From positions 1,335,429 through 1,399,428 of the forward strand of contig VXAZ01001749.1 in the NCBI GenBank assembly GCA_013399875.1: 64,000 nt of DNA. The letters run 5' to 3'. Of the stretch, positions 23,371 through 34,220 are shown piece by piece. The translations under genes were made by a program, and so were the position numbers. This DNA comes from Gymnorhina tibicen. Its lineage: Eukaryota > Chordata > Aves > Passeriformes > Artamidae. Positions within the stretch are counted from its first letter, which is position 1. The number at the start of each line of letters is the position of its first letter. The notes beneath the pieces were generated by a model that saw only the letters and a program-made list of their open reading frames with translations, was not told the origin of the DNA and ran no database searches.

Positions 23371-23999
23371 ATCTAGGAATTAACTCCTACACTGCAAGAG
23401 AAATAGCCATTATAAGCTTCCAAATGACAATAAAAGAAATGTGCAAATGCAGCAAAGTACATAATTATGCAGTGCCCACTACAACACAGACACACCCATA
23501 CACCAAATTTCCATACACAGAAAGCCACTGCTCTGGTCTCAGTATCAAATAATAACAAAAAAGTTCAAGGACAAAGTATCCCTAATTCTAGGATTCCCAG
23601 TGTATCTCACAGGATGCTTAGTACCTAATACCTCAGAATCTACTACCAACCCCAAACTTTTCAAAAGAGTTTCTTTTGTATATCAAATTTTAAAAGATCT
23701 TCACTGGCACAAATGTTTTATTATGTGTAAAGATATGAATATGAACATGGATCTGTATTACAAAACAGTTTTGGACGAAAATAATAAAGCAATTTTAGAA
23801 GCTTTACATAGCATCTGAAGTATTTATGTAAGCCAGAATTCTGATTATGTGCAACACCTGCCCTTATATAACACTCCCAAATGTGCTATTAATCTTCCTC
23901 TAAAGAACAGTATTTCCACCTTTTCTTCTTTCTATTCTTCTCTATTCCCCTGCATTCAGATCCTGATACTTGGTCTGTAACTCTGGTTCTCAAGCTTAC

Positions 24000-24033
24000 C
24001 TCTCGGAAATGTGCCATCATAGCATACGTCATA
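24000..24033 (-). other. Candidate small exon (minus strand), RRM-compatible
   Basis: 34 nt on the minus strand ending in a near-consensus donor (CGAGAG|GTAAGC) and containing two CpGs. With the acceptor ATCCCAG|T the open frame reads MTYAMMAHFRE in phase 2 to 0. The next candidate exon (22198-22342) continues GSMLKIG, so the pair resembles an RRM alpha1 helix followed by beta2. The polypyrimidine tract is weak. A longer version with another acceptor is open in a different frame, which weakens the call. Confidence 0.25.
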
Positions 24034-26264
24034 CTGGGATTTTATCCCACTTAAGCAAGTCTTCTCAAAACAAGACACGCATCAGAATTAACATGACATG
24101 AGAAGTGTTAATATCACAATACTAGAAGGCAATTTTTTTCCCTGACACCTGGGAAAGTGAAAAACAGGATAATATATTATTTAACAGAAATTTTTCGAAG
24201 TAAGTCAAGTATACACAATGCTTGGGGTTTTGGGGTTTTTTTGTTACAAAACATATTCTAATTTCTAATTCAAATATCCTGAAGTTTCCCAATTTTAATT
24301 TTTTAAAATTTTTTCTTAAATCACACTGTCAAGGCCTAACACCTCCAGCTTCAGTTGCAGCACTGGGATGGCTATATCTCACAACAGGTATAAAACACTA
24401 AAGTTAATTAATGGACGAGGATTCAAACAGCAAAACTGATAAAAAGCTGACACAGAAATCTTTCTCATTGGAAACAAATAAAGAGAAATGACAGTGCCTG
24501 CTACCAACAATAACGAATCAGTGGAGGAAAGCTTACAAATTATACTATAATTAGTAAGAAGCAGACAAGGAAAGTAAGAGCCTCAAAGCAGGAGTGGCAT
24601 CTTGGCAAAACTCTCACAAGCAAAGGCACCCAGTCTAGGCCTCACCATCTTCTGTGTCTTTCAAAGGAGGCACCCAGCAGTCCAATGTTTGCCCTGTGAA
24701 ATTAGAGCCAACCAGCCTGGGCAAGCACCCGATTTACTAAAGCAATTTTTTAAACTAAAAAGAAACCAGTGTGACCAATCTGTTGCTACTAATGACCGAG
24801 CTTGGTTACATCCACACGGACTGAAGCAACTGCAGGTTAAATATACACTGAACCAATCTTTGACAAGATAGACGAGTGCTCTGCTTACAAAGACATCTAT
24901 TACTTACTACTGAAAGCACCACAACTGCCCACATGAGATTTACATTCTTCTATACATAAAAAGAGACTCAGAACAACTTTCTTAACATCTCATAACTGCA
25001 AAATTTGTCCATCCTTCCAGTAAAATGTGCATTAAAACACAGAGTTTTGTTAAGTTTTAGTACTATGTTCATTCAATCAGCATGTTCTGCCTCTTTCAGA
25101 TTCCACCTCCTTAAGTCAGAAAAGAAAATGTCAGAATGATCTTGACAGGAAAATCTGATTTGGTTAAACAGCTCGAGACTTTCCAAGTGAATGTAAACTT
25201 TGAAAAAGATACTAATTTTTTAGTGACAATCATTATTATTGGCTTGAAAATTTCTTCATTCCTACAAGTATCATTAAAAAAATTTTTTGTGTCAAACAAT
25301 CACAAATATTTCAACCGTTCTAGAGACAGAACTAGAATGCAAGGGGGCTTATGTAACAGCCTTTTTTAGGACACAAATTAGGCTTTTACAATGCAGTTTC
25401 CTTCGTATTTAATAGAAGCCCACCTCTTCACTAATTGTCACTGGTTCTGTGACCGAAAACTGCAATTAGTTATGCTTCACGACACACACATGAATCCTTT
25501 TGTGGTTATATTTTTCAACCTGAACATTAATAGCAGGACCATTATAAATTCTACAGGAATTGCATCACCACACCTATTTTATTAAAACATTTGTGGCAAG
25601 AGACAGTTAAACGCTGTGTATCCTTTAAATATTTTATTCTAGTTGGGAAAATTAATGTTAGTCTACCAGATGAATTAGAGAAGCCAAGAAACCGAAAACC
25701 AAGTAAGACTAGTACTTAATTTTACAAACAGTAATTAATTTTTACAATCACGTAAAATATGAAAAAAATAAAATGCATTACTAATACTGTCTTATTTTCA
25801 AATATATCTCATAGTTACAAACAAGTTTCACTAGAAAAATAAAACTGACAGCAAAACAAAACCAACAAAGGAGAACAATTTTTATTAGTTCAAGTGAAAC
25901 TAACCAGGGCTACCAGCAGTAAAAACCTAACTTCTTTCAGATTCCAAAATGAATCTCCTCTCCTGACCTTTATAGAGCTCAAGATGCATACATACACAGA
26001 ATAAACAAAATAATTTGAAAGCAAATTCACTGAGTGCACCTGACCTTTGAAACAGCACAGATAATTTTAATCGGATTTGCACAATGTTAGTCTGTCTCAG
26101 ACTAACACAAAGATGACAAAACTACTTAAGGAAAAAAAAGACAACATTTTACCAAAATAAAACAATCTTTAAATATTTTTTTAATAGTCCTAAGAGTCTC
26201 AGATTCAGAAAAGATTCCTCTGAAATTCTACTCCCTCAATATCCAGCTAAGGTGCACAATTTAC

Positions 26265-26304
26265 CTCGAGAGAGAAAAGCCCTTTCTGTCAGTTATGCAC
26301 ATTT
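26265..26304 (-). other. Candidate small exon (minus strand)
   Basis: 40 nt on the minus strand from ...ACTGAGACAG to a good donor (CTCGAG|GTAAAT). One frame is open, reading MCITDRKGFSLS, phase 1 in and 2 out. Joined to the candidate at 24000-24033 it gives GFSLSSMTYAMMAHFRE, a plausible loop and alpha1 helix of an RRM. The fit was found after choosing among several possible frames, so it is suggestive only. Confidence 0.2.
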
Positions 26305-29300
26305 CTGTCTCAGTTAAGTTGAAGAGCTGACACCTAAAAGAAAAAAAAGTAATTTGCACAAACATTTTAAAAATCAGGCTTTGTAGGAGCAGCTTGTAGT
26401 TGCCTCCTTGATCACCTAGCATGCAGTGGCTGCTTAAAGTTTCTCAGTTACATTGATGATCTTAGACTTTTCAGAGATAATGACTAAAAAATATCAAGAT
26501 CTGCAGCATAAATAACATGACAAGCAGTGCTGACTACTAAAAAATCTCTAGCTACAAAGAGCAGAAGTTCTCAGAAATACACGCAAATGAGCCTTAGCTG
26601 AACTAGATGACAGCACCTTCCTTTGTGGAAGGACAGATGTTACACCAGGAGTTAAACAGCATTTATAGCCACCAAAGCAGACCATTGCTTGTAACGCTTG
26701 GAAAAAAACAAGGAAAGAAACCTTATACTTTATACAAGCTCCAAAGCAGGTCACTGCAAGTGGTTCTATTACTTGAGCCTGATGAAATGAGAATAATTAG
26801 CACGGGGAGCTGAAAGCCCTGTTTAGGTTCACAATGTTCAACCTCCATCAAATTAGACCTTCCACGCCAACAGCAAAGACAGGGTTCTGCCCAAGCTGGA
26901 AAAGACAGCATGAGAGTAAAATGTGACTAAATAAAGACACTTAAAAAGCTGAAGTTTGGCTTTGGTACTTTTGAGAAAAAACAACAGTAAGCAGGACAAA
27001 AATCCTCATTAATTACTTGCCCATTTGAGAGATGCAATAGGACAACATAGCTTTGTCAAGTAATGCACTTTATCTAACAGCACCAGTCCAAATTACTCCT
27101 GGCCTAGTTGCTTTTAAAGCTTCACTTCTTAGTATTTACAGAGAGATTTTCAGTTTAATAAACCACTTAGATAATAGAACAGTTGGAAAGGGAACGTAAA
27201 GTAAATACTATTAACTACATGAATTTGTAAGTATTCATGACTCACAAATGAATTTTCTATATTGGCTGTTTCCTTGTAGAACCAGCATCACTCTTGTAAT
27301 TCTTATAAGCAGCAAGGTGAGTCAAATGCGTTTCTAAAGAATTTGGCCCCCTTATCCACACTCAGATCATTGTGAGCAAACCCTGTACTATTTGATGTAG
27401 CCTCTGAGACAATAAGCAAGAGAACAGCTTTCTGAAAACCAGCTTTGCTGAGAGCTAACACACGTTGAGGTGGGATCACGAACAACAGAGCTTTCCAGAA
27501 CAGCATTCCTTCATTTGTATGTCACTGATTCATTCTCTGAAACTGCTGTAGGCCAGCCACCCCTTTCAGATTATGGCAATAATCACATTCTTCTGACACT
27601 TTATTTTGGTCTTTTTCTCTCCCCTTTGCTCACAGAGAATTTTACAGCTTGTCTTTTGCAACAGCTATCTGATATCCTCATCTTTTCCTATTAAGGATTT
27701 TAATTTATTCAGCTTATCTGGAAGGTTGGGAAGGGAGCTGATCACTGTGTACAGACACTTGCACAGTCTGTCAGTGTGAAGCATTCTGACCTTGCAAACA
27801 GAGTCACAGAGACCCTGGCACCTGGAAATAAATCACACTGAGTGCAATGGGTGGTTCCTTACAATATTGGCAAATACTATTGATAACTGCATCATTCAGT
27901 CTCAACACACAACACAGAACCCATTACAATGTGAGTGTTGTAATAACTATAAAACATTTAAGAAATAAAGTAGAATGATTTTATCTTTTCTAATGCTGCC
28001 TTCATGTTCCTATTTTTAATATACAATGAATGCTCACACACGATCAAAAACTAACATTACACTAGAAAATAAGGAAAAAACAGCTGCCAAATGGAATAGA
28101 ACTTTGTTTCATATTTTCCTTTCAAATTTTAAAGCAATTTTCTATATCTTTAGGCAAACAAAAACCTTTAAAAAAACTTGTTTTCCTGAGAAAGTAATTT
28201 TCATTTATTTGACTATTCCTATCAAAATATCTATACTAAAATGCACTGTTTTGTCTAACCTTCAAGTAACTCAAATTGTATCCTGAGTAAGATTCTTTGC
28301 ACTGTTTTGCTTCAATATCCAACCACCTTTAAATCTTTCCTGATTAAAAATCCTGACCCCAGTATCCTCTCGTATAACTTCAAACACTAATCCTGATTTT
28401 TGTAACAATGTTGCAGACAAGTAACTATTCACCACCCCACAACTATTTACTATCCCACACTGAGCAGTCACATTGCTGAAGTCAGACTGCCAAGAATACT
28501 ATCCGTATTCTTCCTTTTCCAATTCAGTCCTTAGTAGCACAACTCATGATAAATACATTTATAAAAACTTCTTATATATATAATGCAAATATTTCAATAC
28601 CAATATTTCACTCTAGTTTTTAATAGGCAAATAACCAATCTTACACCAGTCTGTAATGATAACTGAACCAAACACTTTAGTTGACAATAGTTTGCAGCAA
28701 CACACAAACAGGCACAGTAGTTTGACAATCAACACTTCCCCAAACAATAACATCACTGCAGTTTAAATCCAACTCCAACAAAGGCTTGCAGAGCAATGGA
28801 AGCTGAAGTCTAGGGTCGTAAAATTTTCTAGAGAAATATCAGGTAGACCATTAAGTTTTCATTTGAGCTCTATTTGTTCTGTTTGTCTGCATTTTGGTGT
28901 TTCTATAAATATTTTTAAACAAAGACTACCCATTTTCCTCAGCAAAACATCTGCCTAATCAAAAATAAGACTTAGAGACTCATAAACCTCAGATTTAGGC
29001 AAGCTGCCTTCTGTCCTTCCCCCCTCTCTTTCTAATATTGAATGTTTCAAAGACAAATTTCACCTGAAAATTTCTCTGCAATGAACCAAATTCTGCTCTT
29101 CTGAAATAGGATTCATCACAACCATATAATTCTTAAATATTTAATAATAACACAACATGCACTAAAAAGAGACTGAAAGCCTGAAATCATTAGGACATGT
29201 CCAAGCACAAGAAATAAAAAGGAGACATACATTTCTCTGCAAGTGTAATTTCAAAGTCCTTTCACAGAAGGATCTAAAGACTGTCAGCTTGGTTGCTCTG

Positions 29301-30290
29301 CTACCATATATTAAATAACCAAGTAATGAAGCTACCGGTTTTGATTCATGGAAATGCCAAAAAGATCGTGGATAAAGTATACAAAATTAATGATATTTCC
29401 TTTTTTTTTTTTTTTTTAAAGGGGAGTATCAGGAAGGTAGCAAAAGCATCAAAATGGGAAAAATAGTGACAACAGAAAACAAAATCAAGCATCTTTTCAT
29501 TTTAGTGACCATTTAGAAAAATATTACTGCATTAATGCTATTTAAAAGCTATTTCAAAATCCAAAGTCCCTATGAAATACTTTACTTCCTACCAGTTTAG
29601 GAAATCATTAAACTTTTTTTACTAACAGAACACTGATTCTCATTCCTACTGCCAGCTAAATGCAAATTTGAGCCTCATGCATTACCTACTGCTTTCTAAA
29701 ACGCCTTCATTATCTCTTAGTTCTCAGTTAAGACTCATGCACAAATCCAGCAAAACAGTTTAGAAGGTACTTAATTTTCAGTATTTGCATAATAACACTG
29801 AAAAGGATAAATAATATGCATACCTAGTGCCAAGCATCAGCACTACGCCAATTTAAAGCCTTATTCTTTAACATTCCAGAAATAATTTTGAAAACATATG
29901 ACATATATAAAGTATTCCAACAAGTCGGTATGCAATGACTTCTGAACAACAAAACACCTGCCAAGGCCAATACCTACCAGACACATTAGATTTTTAGTGA
30001 CTTTAGACCTTGCTAAATCTCTGCAAACATTAATGCTAAAAAACCTTTACATTGAGAAGAATTGATATAAATGTTTTTGACTATTCATGCAGTAAGACAG
30101 CATTATTTTGACAAAGTAACAGGCATCGCTGCAGTGCCAATACAGAAATTCTGTACTTTGGAATATCTAGAAATATGAAGCAGACAAATGCAGCTGTTGT
30201 TATGTGTTACAATGCAAATCTGATGAGCTACACTGGGAATATTCAGTATTGCAGTGCAAATTGATGAGAGGAGAAGCACATAGTCTGAAT
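26305..30290. other. AT-rich stretch without supported features
   Basis: No repeat family or convincing exon is seen. A T17 homopolymer lies at 29401-29417. Minus-strand donor-like sites near 27860 and 29825 lack good acceptors or clean frames. Confidence 0.45.
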
Positions 30291-30302
30291 AAAATAAAAA
30301 GG

Positions 30303-30308
30303 TTTATT
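30303..30308 (-). terminator. Poly(A) signal (AATAAA on minus strand)
   Basis: TTTATT on the plus strand, about 300 bp downstream of the minus-strand stop at 30604-30606. It would give a 3'UTR of roughly 310 nt that is visibly more GC-rich than its flanks. Confidence 0.4.
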
Positions 30309-30603
30309 TACACCTCACAATTACAACATTTTCTTTAGTATTGTCCAAAAGATTAAAACTAGCTTTTTTTCCTAAGACCTCTTTATAATTTTTCAAGTTT
30401 TCTACTAGAATAGCCACACCACTTCCAAAAGGAGTAGGCCTTTAGAAGCACTCAATAAATTTGAAAAATTCTACGTTGGTACCATAACAATCTGCAGGAA
30501 CCTATGCAAACACCTGCTCTCCCCTGCAGGTACCCTCAGCCCTCCCACCCTGACACATCTCCCTCAGGGATTACAGTCTTAGGAACCTCCACCTAGGGGT
30601 CTT

Positions 30604-30702
30604 TTATAGCTTGGGATTCCCCCTCACAGTCAGAGCACTGGTGGAGGAGAGCTCTTTCAACAACTTTCCAATCTGTTCGTTGTAGGAAGACAGCAGACTG
30701 TC
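30604..30702 (-). CDS. Candidate terminal (or internal) coding exon, unknown protein
   Basis: On the minus strand a strong pyrimidine tract (tttctcctccctttccttaaatttcag) leads into a frame of 32 codons plus TAA. It starts DSLLSSYNEQIGKLLKELSS, continues TSALTVRGNPKL and is in phase 0. The leucine spacing suggests an amphipathic helix or coiled coil. A donor-like GTGAGG after TSALT would also allow a 75-nt internal exon in phase 0. A second frame is open but reads less like protein. A poly(A) signal lies about 300 bp beyond. Upstream, the candidates at 33411-33455 and 33682-33729 are also phase 0. The protein is not recognised. Confidence 0.42.
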   Translation of the reverse strand, partial: DSLLSSYNEQIGKLLKELSSTSALTVRGNPKL

Positions 30703-30708
30703 CTGAAA

Positions 30709-33410
30709 TTTAAGGAAAGGGAGGAGAAACTAGTCTTAATTAAGGGCTTCTGCAGAAACTCTTTCAACAGCTGAGTAACTTAGAGAACAAGTGAAATCTA
30801 ACTGCTGAATCCCAAATAACTTTGCATGGACACAGAGGGTGCTGGCCCATAAACAAGGTCAGATCCAGCCATTTCCAACGGGAATAACAGTCAACTAATG
30901 CAAGTCATTTTTACCAGTAAAGCTTTCTAAATGCTGATTATGAAACTGCTTTTCTCATACAACACAATTTTATCCTTAGTTTGTGTGCACATTGTGTGCA
31001 TGTGGAGAGGTACCTCCTTCACTACAAAAACTTACACGCAAAAGTGAAAGGCTTCAAATTCTGACATCGACTTGAGCATGGATACTCAGACTTATCCTGT
31101 AGCTTTAAGGACAATCATATTTCCCTCCCTGGTTCCCAAAAGAACCCAGCAGGCATTTTATCAGCAAGTAAAACAAATTAAGATTTGGTTAGGCCTTTAA
31201 AATAAAAAAATAAATAAAAACCAAACAAGCAAACAAAAACCCACAATTACATATGCATTTGAGCACTGCACTCAGAAAATATGACTTATAAACTACAAGG
31301 ATGCACAAGGAACACATTGCACCAAACATATCTAAGAGTTTTATTTGATAAATTACTGGTGAAGTAGAGAAAGACAAGAAGAATGAAAGTAATTTATTAA
31401 GACTTTCTTTAAAGCGTCCATCTCCCCCTAGAGCTTATGGAAATAACAAAGCAACAAAGCCATGTAGCCCTGTAAGAAAAACTTAAATCTAAGTAAGAAA
31501 AAATCTATAGGAAGGCAAAAAAGACATTTTAGATATTATTTTAATAAGGAGACAATAGGGATGATACTGGTCAACTTATATTAATGAACAAAAGAAGACA
31601 TTGCCTACACAGCACCAAAATATTTGAAAGTAATCAATTTGCATTTTTTAATCATTCTCCTATTAGGATCTGAGCTACAGAAGTCAACAACGTTTTTCTT
31701 GGAGACTTAATATACCAACATTTGGCCCTCTGTAGTAAACATGGCCAATTTGTCTGAAGCTGTTTATTTACACACTAAAGACATTCTATACACAAATCAG
31801 CTGACAAAGTTGGAAAGTGACAATATTTTTAACCTTTGCAGAAATAGGCAAAATTATAAATATATGAAATAATATAAATAAATGTAATGGACATAATTGA
31901 AGCTGCAGATACTGGAGAAGAAAGAATGACTGACGTATAAAACTGAGTAATTCAATTTACTGCAAATTCACAAAAGGATTCATGTGACAAATGAAAAAAG
32001 GAATATGAGAGGATTATACATTGTAACTATAAAAAGGCAAATCCTGTAAAGTACATACACAGTTGTAATATGCAAGACAAGTGGATAATCCCATGTTCAA
32101 CGTTAAGTTATATGAGTTGGCCCATTGTTTCCAATAGCATCTCTATATCCTCCAATTTTCCCAGCATGTGTAAGTATTAACTTGGTCACTAGCAAAGTCA
32201 ATGGAACCTGCAAACATACAGTTCAGAGGCTGTCATACTAAAATATTTTACTACCAGTACAGGCTTTGTGTAACACATTATTCTCATTGCACTCTGAGAC
32301 ATAAACCATAACAAAGAAAACAAAATTATAAGAAGCTGAATAAAACCATCTGAAAAATGGATTCAAATAAAATAAATGTTTCATAAATAAGTGAATGAAA
32401 ACAAGTAGGCTCCACAGCTTTCACATATTGCTGCCTTAATTCTTCTAAGTTTTCTCAATATTACAATACCAATTAAATTAGCATTATTATAACAGCATAT
32501 TTTGAGGAGATTGAATTAGAACTTGCATCAGAAGTGCTATACTTGGAAATGTAAGTTTCCATTGAATGAAACTAGCAACATCTCTGCCCAAACGTCTCAC
32601 AAGGGAAAAAAAAATAAACAAGCTGAAAGAAATAAACTGAAGGTTTCATAGTAAGTGGTGGAATTGACAAGGAAACTAAACTCAGTTTTTGCCAGCACTC
32701 TGCCTAACACAGGAAAAAAAGCTCTGTGTGTGTAGAATTTTTTTTCAGCACACAGAATGTAACTTTTAAAGATAGGAACACGACTCTGCTATCATTCAAA
32801 GATTTAAAACTACTCAGAATGTCTAAAAGTGCATTTGAAGGGAAATGTGAAAGCAGGCTATGTAATCAGGGAGCCTGCTATTTATCAGAGATAAGACACA
32901 TCTTGTCCTGAAGAAAAAGGCAAAATATTTAATGCCATTTTTCCACTAGACATTTCAGTGATTCAATTTAAAATTAAGATCTTAGCACATGGTCTGGAAT
33001 GTCTTACTTGAATCACCAACATCCAACATTCAAAAATTAAATACTTAAAAAACTGCTTACAGGTGATATATTGTGCAATTGTTCTTTGAACTGAACTTTG
33101 TGTTTTCCTCTCTTTAAGAGTGTTAAATAATTTAAGATTTTTAATTACACTATACCCCACAAAAATAGTTTAAACCTAAAATACTTTTTTTTTTGTCTCA
33201 AAAGCAACTTTCAGCTGAAAATCCCTGAGCTCATATTTTAGGTTCCAGCCTAGAACCAAGAACAAGAGGACTATTTTGGGGATGAGGTAGGGAGTAGAGC
33301 TTTTTGTTGTTCTTCATCTTGATTTCAATTATTTCTTAAATGAGTTACTAAGAATCAGCAATATGAATCTATTCCTTGGACACATGGTATCCTTGGAAAA
33401 ACATAGCTAC
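30709..33410. other. AT-rich stretch, probable intron of minus-strand transcript
   Basis: It lies between two exon candidates. Other minus-strand open segments with splice-like ends (near 31031-31110 and 32121-32220) were seen but their phases do not fit the neighbouring candidates. No repeats are recognised. Confidence 0.35.
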
Positions 33411-33455
33411 CTTTGCCCTGCGTATGGTATTGTCACCCAGCCTACGCACGTTCAG
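33411..33455 (-). other. Candidate 45-nt coding exon (minus strand)
   Basis: The minus strand has acceptor-like cctaaattattttag, then 45 nt open in only one frame (LNVRRLGDNTIRRAK, phase 0 at both ends), then GCAAAG|GTAGCT. It carries three CpGs, high for this sequence, though proximity to the CpG island may explain that. The other two frames contain stops. It is phase-compatible with 30604-30702. The peptide is basic and not recognised. Confidence 0.3.
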
Positions 33456-33649
33456 CTAAAATAATTTAGGAACTGATACAAAAGCACTTGATCCATCACT
33501 TAGACAAAGCGCGTAAAGCATCTAAAACGGTTTGAAGCGGTAATGCCTCACACAGGAATTTAAACTTAAGCGATTGCTCAGTCTCGGCGATCCAAGCATG
33601 GGTTGCAATGGCTGCCTTGCGTTTTGCTGGAGCGTGTGAACTAATGGAT

Positions 33650-34220
33650 CTGCTGTAACACACCGTATTTCTGCCGCTCACCGAGGGGCCACAGCAGCGC
33701 TCACGAAGGGCAAATAAAACACTTTTCATTAGAGCGAAACATCCCCACGAGGGTATTTCAATATCGGAGGGGAGGGACAGGAGGATGATGGGGCAGGGAG
33801 GACGCGGAGGGCACGGGGACGGCACCGCCTCAGGGAGCGGGGGCAGCGCTGCCCTAGGGCTCCCCCTCAGCGCTCGCCGCCTGCTCCTCCCCCTGGAACG
33901 ATCCGCAGCGGGGACAGGGAAGGAGGGTGAAATTAACACAAAATGGAGACTTACAGTCCTGCTGTGACACGCGTGCGCGGCCCCGCCTCTGGCGGCGTAG
34001 AGCCGGAAGGTGGTGTCGCTGCTCTATCAAGCGGCCCGCCGGGCTGGTAGCTGAGGGGCTGCGGCTGATTTTCCCGCTTCTGGCGGGCACAGGAGGATCG
34101 TGAGGGGAGCGGCTCCTTGCCGCGCTGGCCTCCCCTCAGGTGCCAGCCCTCCCCGGAGAAAAGGGACACCTGGGCTCAGGAGCACTGTGCCCAGGGCCAG
34201 CCGTGCCCGAGGTGAGCCCG
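33650..34220. promoter_or_regulatory. CpG island, probable bidirectional promoter
   Basis: This is the only dense CpG cluster in the window, with GC content far above the flanks. Motifs are visible at its core: CCCCGCC (GC box) at 33981-33987, an NRF1-like GCGTGCGCGG at 33971-33980, and the ETS site CCGGAAG at 34003-34009. No TATA box stands out. On the minus strand a consensus donor GTAAGT lies at 33949-33954, just downstream of the core. On the plus strand CCGAG|GTGAGC lies at 34211-34217. Splice donors facing both ways suggest divergent transcription. The downstream genes are not identified. Confidence 0.75.
33682..33729 (-). other. Possible start-codon exon segment (minus strand)
   Basis: On the minus strand ATG (rc at 33727-33729) opens MKSVLFALRERCCGPS up to a donor CCCTCG|GTGAGC in phase 0, compatible with the exon candidate at 33411-33455. 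The Kozak context is poor (C at -3), and an earlier ATG 16 nt upstream opens a short 13-codon frame. The CpG island makes open frames easy to find here, so this is weak. Confidence 0.18.

Noticed and set aside
22834..23376. Several open frames on both strands at 22.8-23.4 kb
   Set aside because: All lie inside the GC-rich solo LTR and show no retroviral protein similarity.
24223..24240. GGGGTTTTGGGG, telomere-like or G-quadruplex
   Set aside because: Only two G4 runs; too short for a telomeric repeat or a four-stranded structure alone.
31031..31110. Minus-strand exon-like segment reading DKSEYPCSSRC
   Set aside because: Good donor, but joining it to the 30.6 kb exon creates an immediate TGA, so the phases conflict.
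33496..33939. 147-codon minus-strand frame in the CpG island
   Set aside because: Arg/Pro-rich translation of GC-rich promoter DNA with strong donors inside it; a continuous frame is unlikely to be used.
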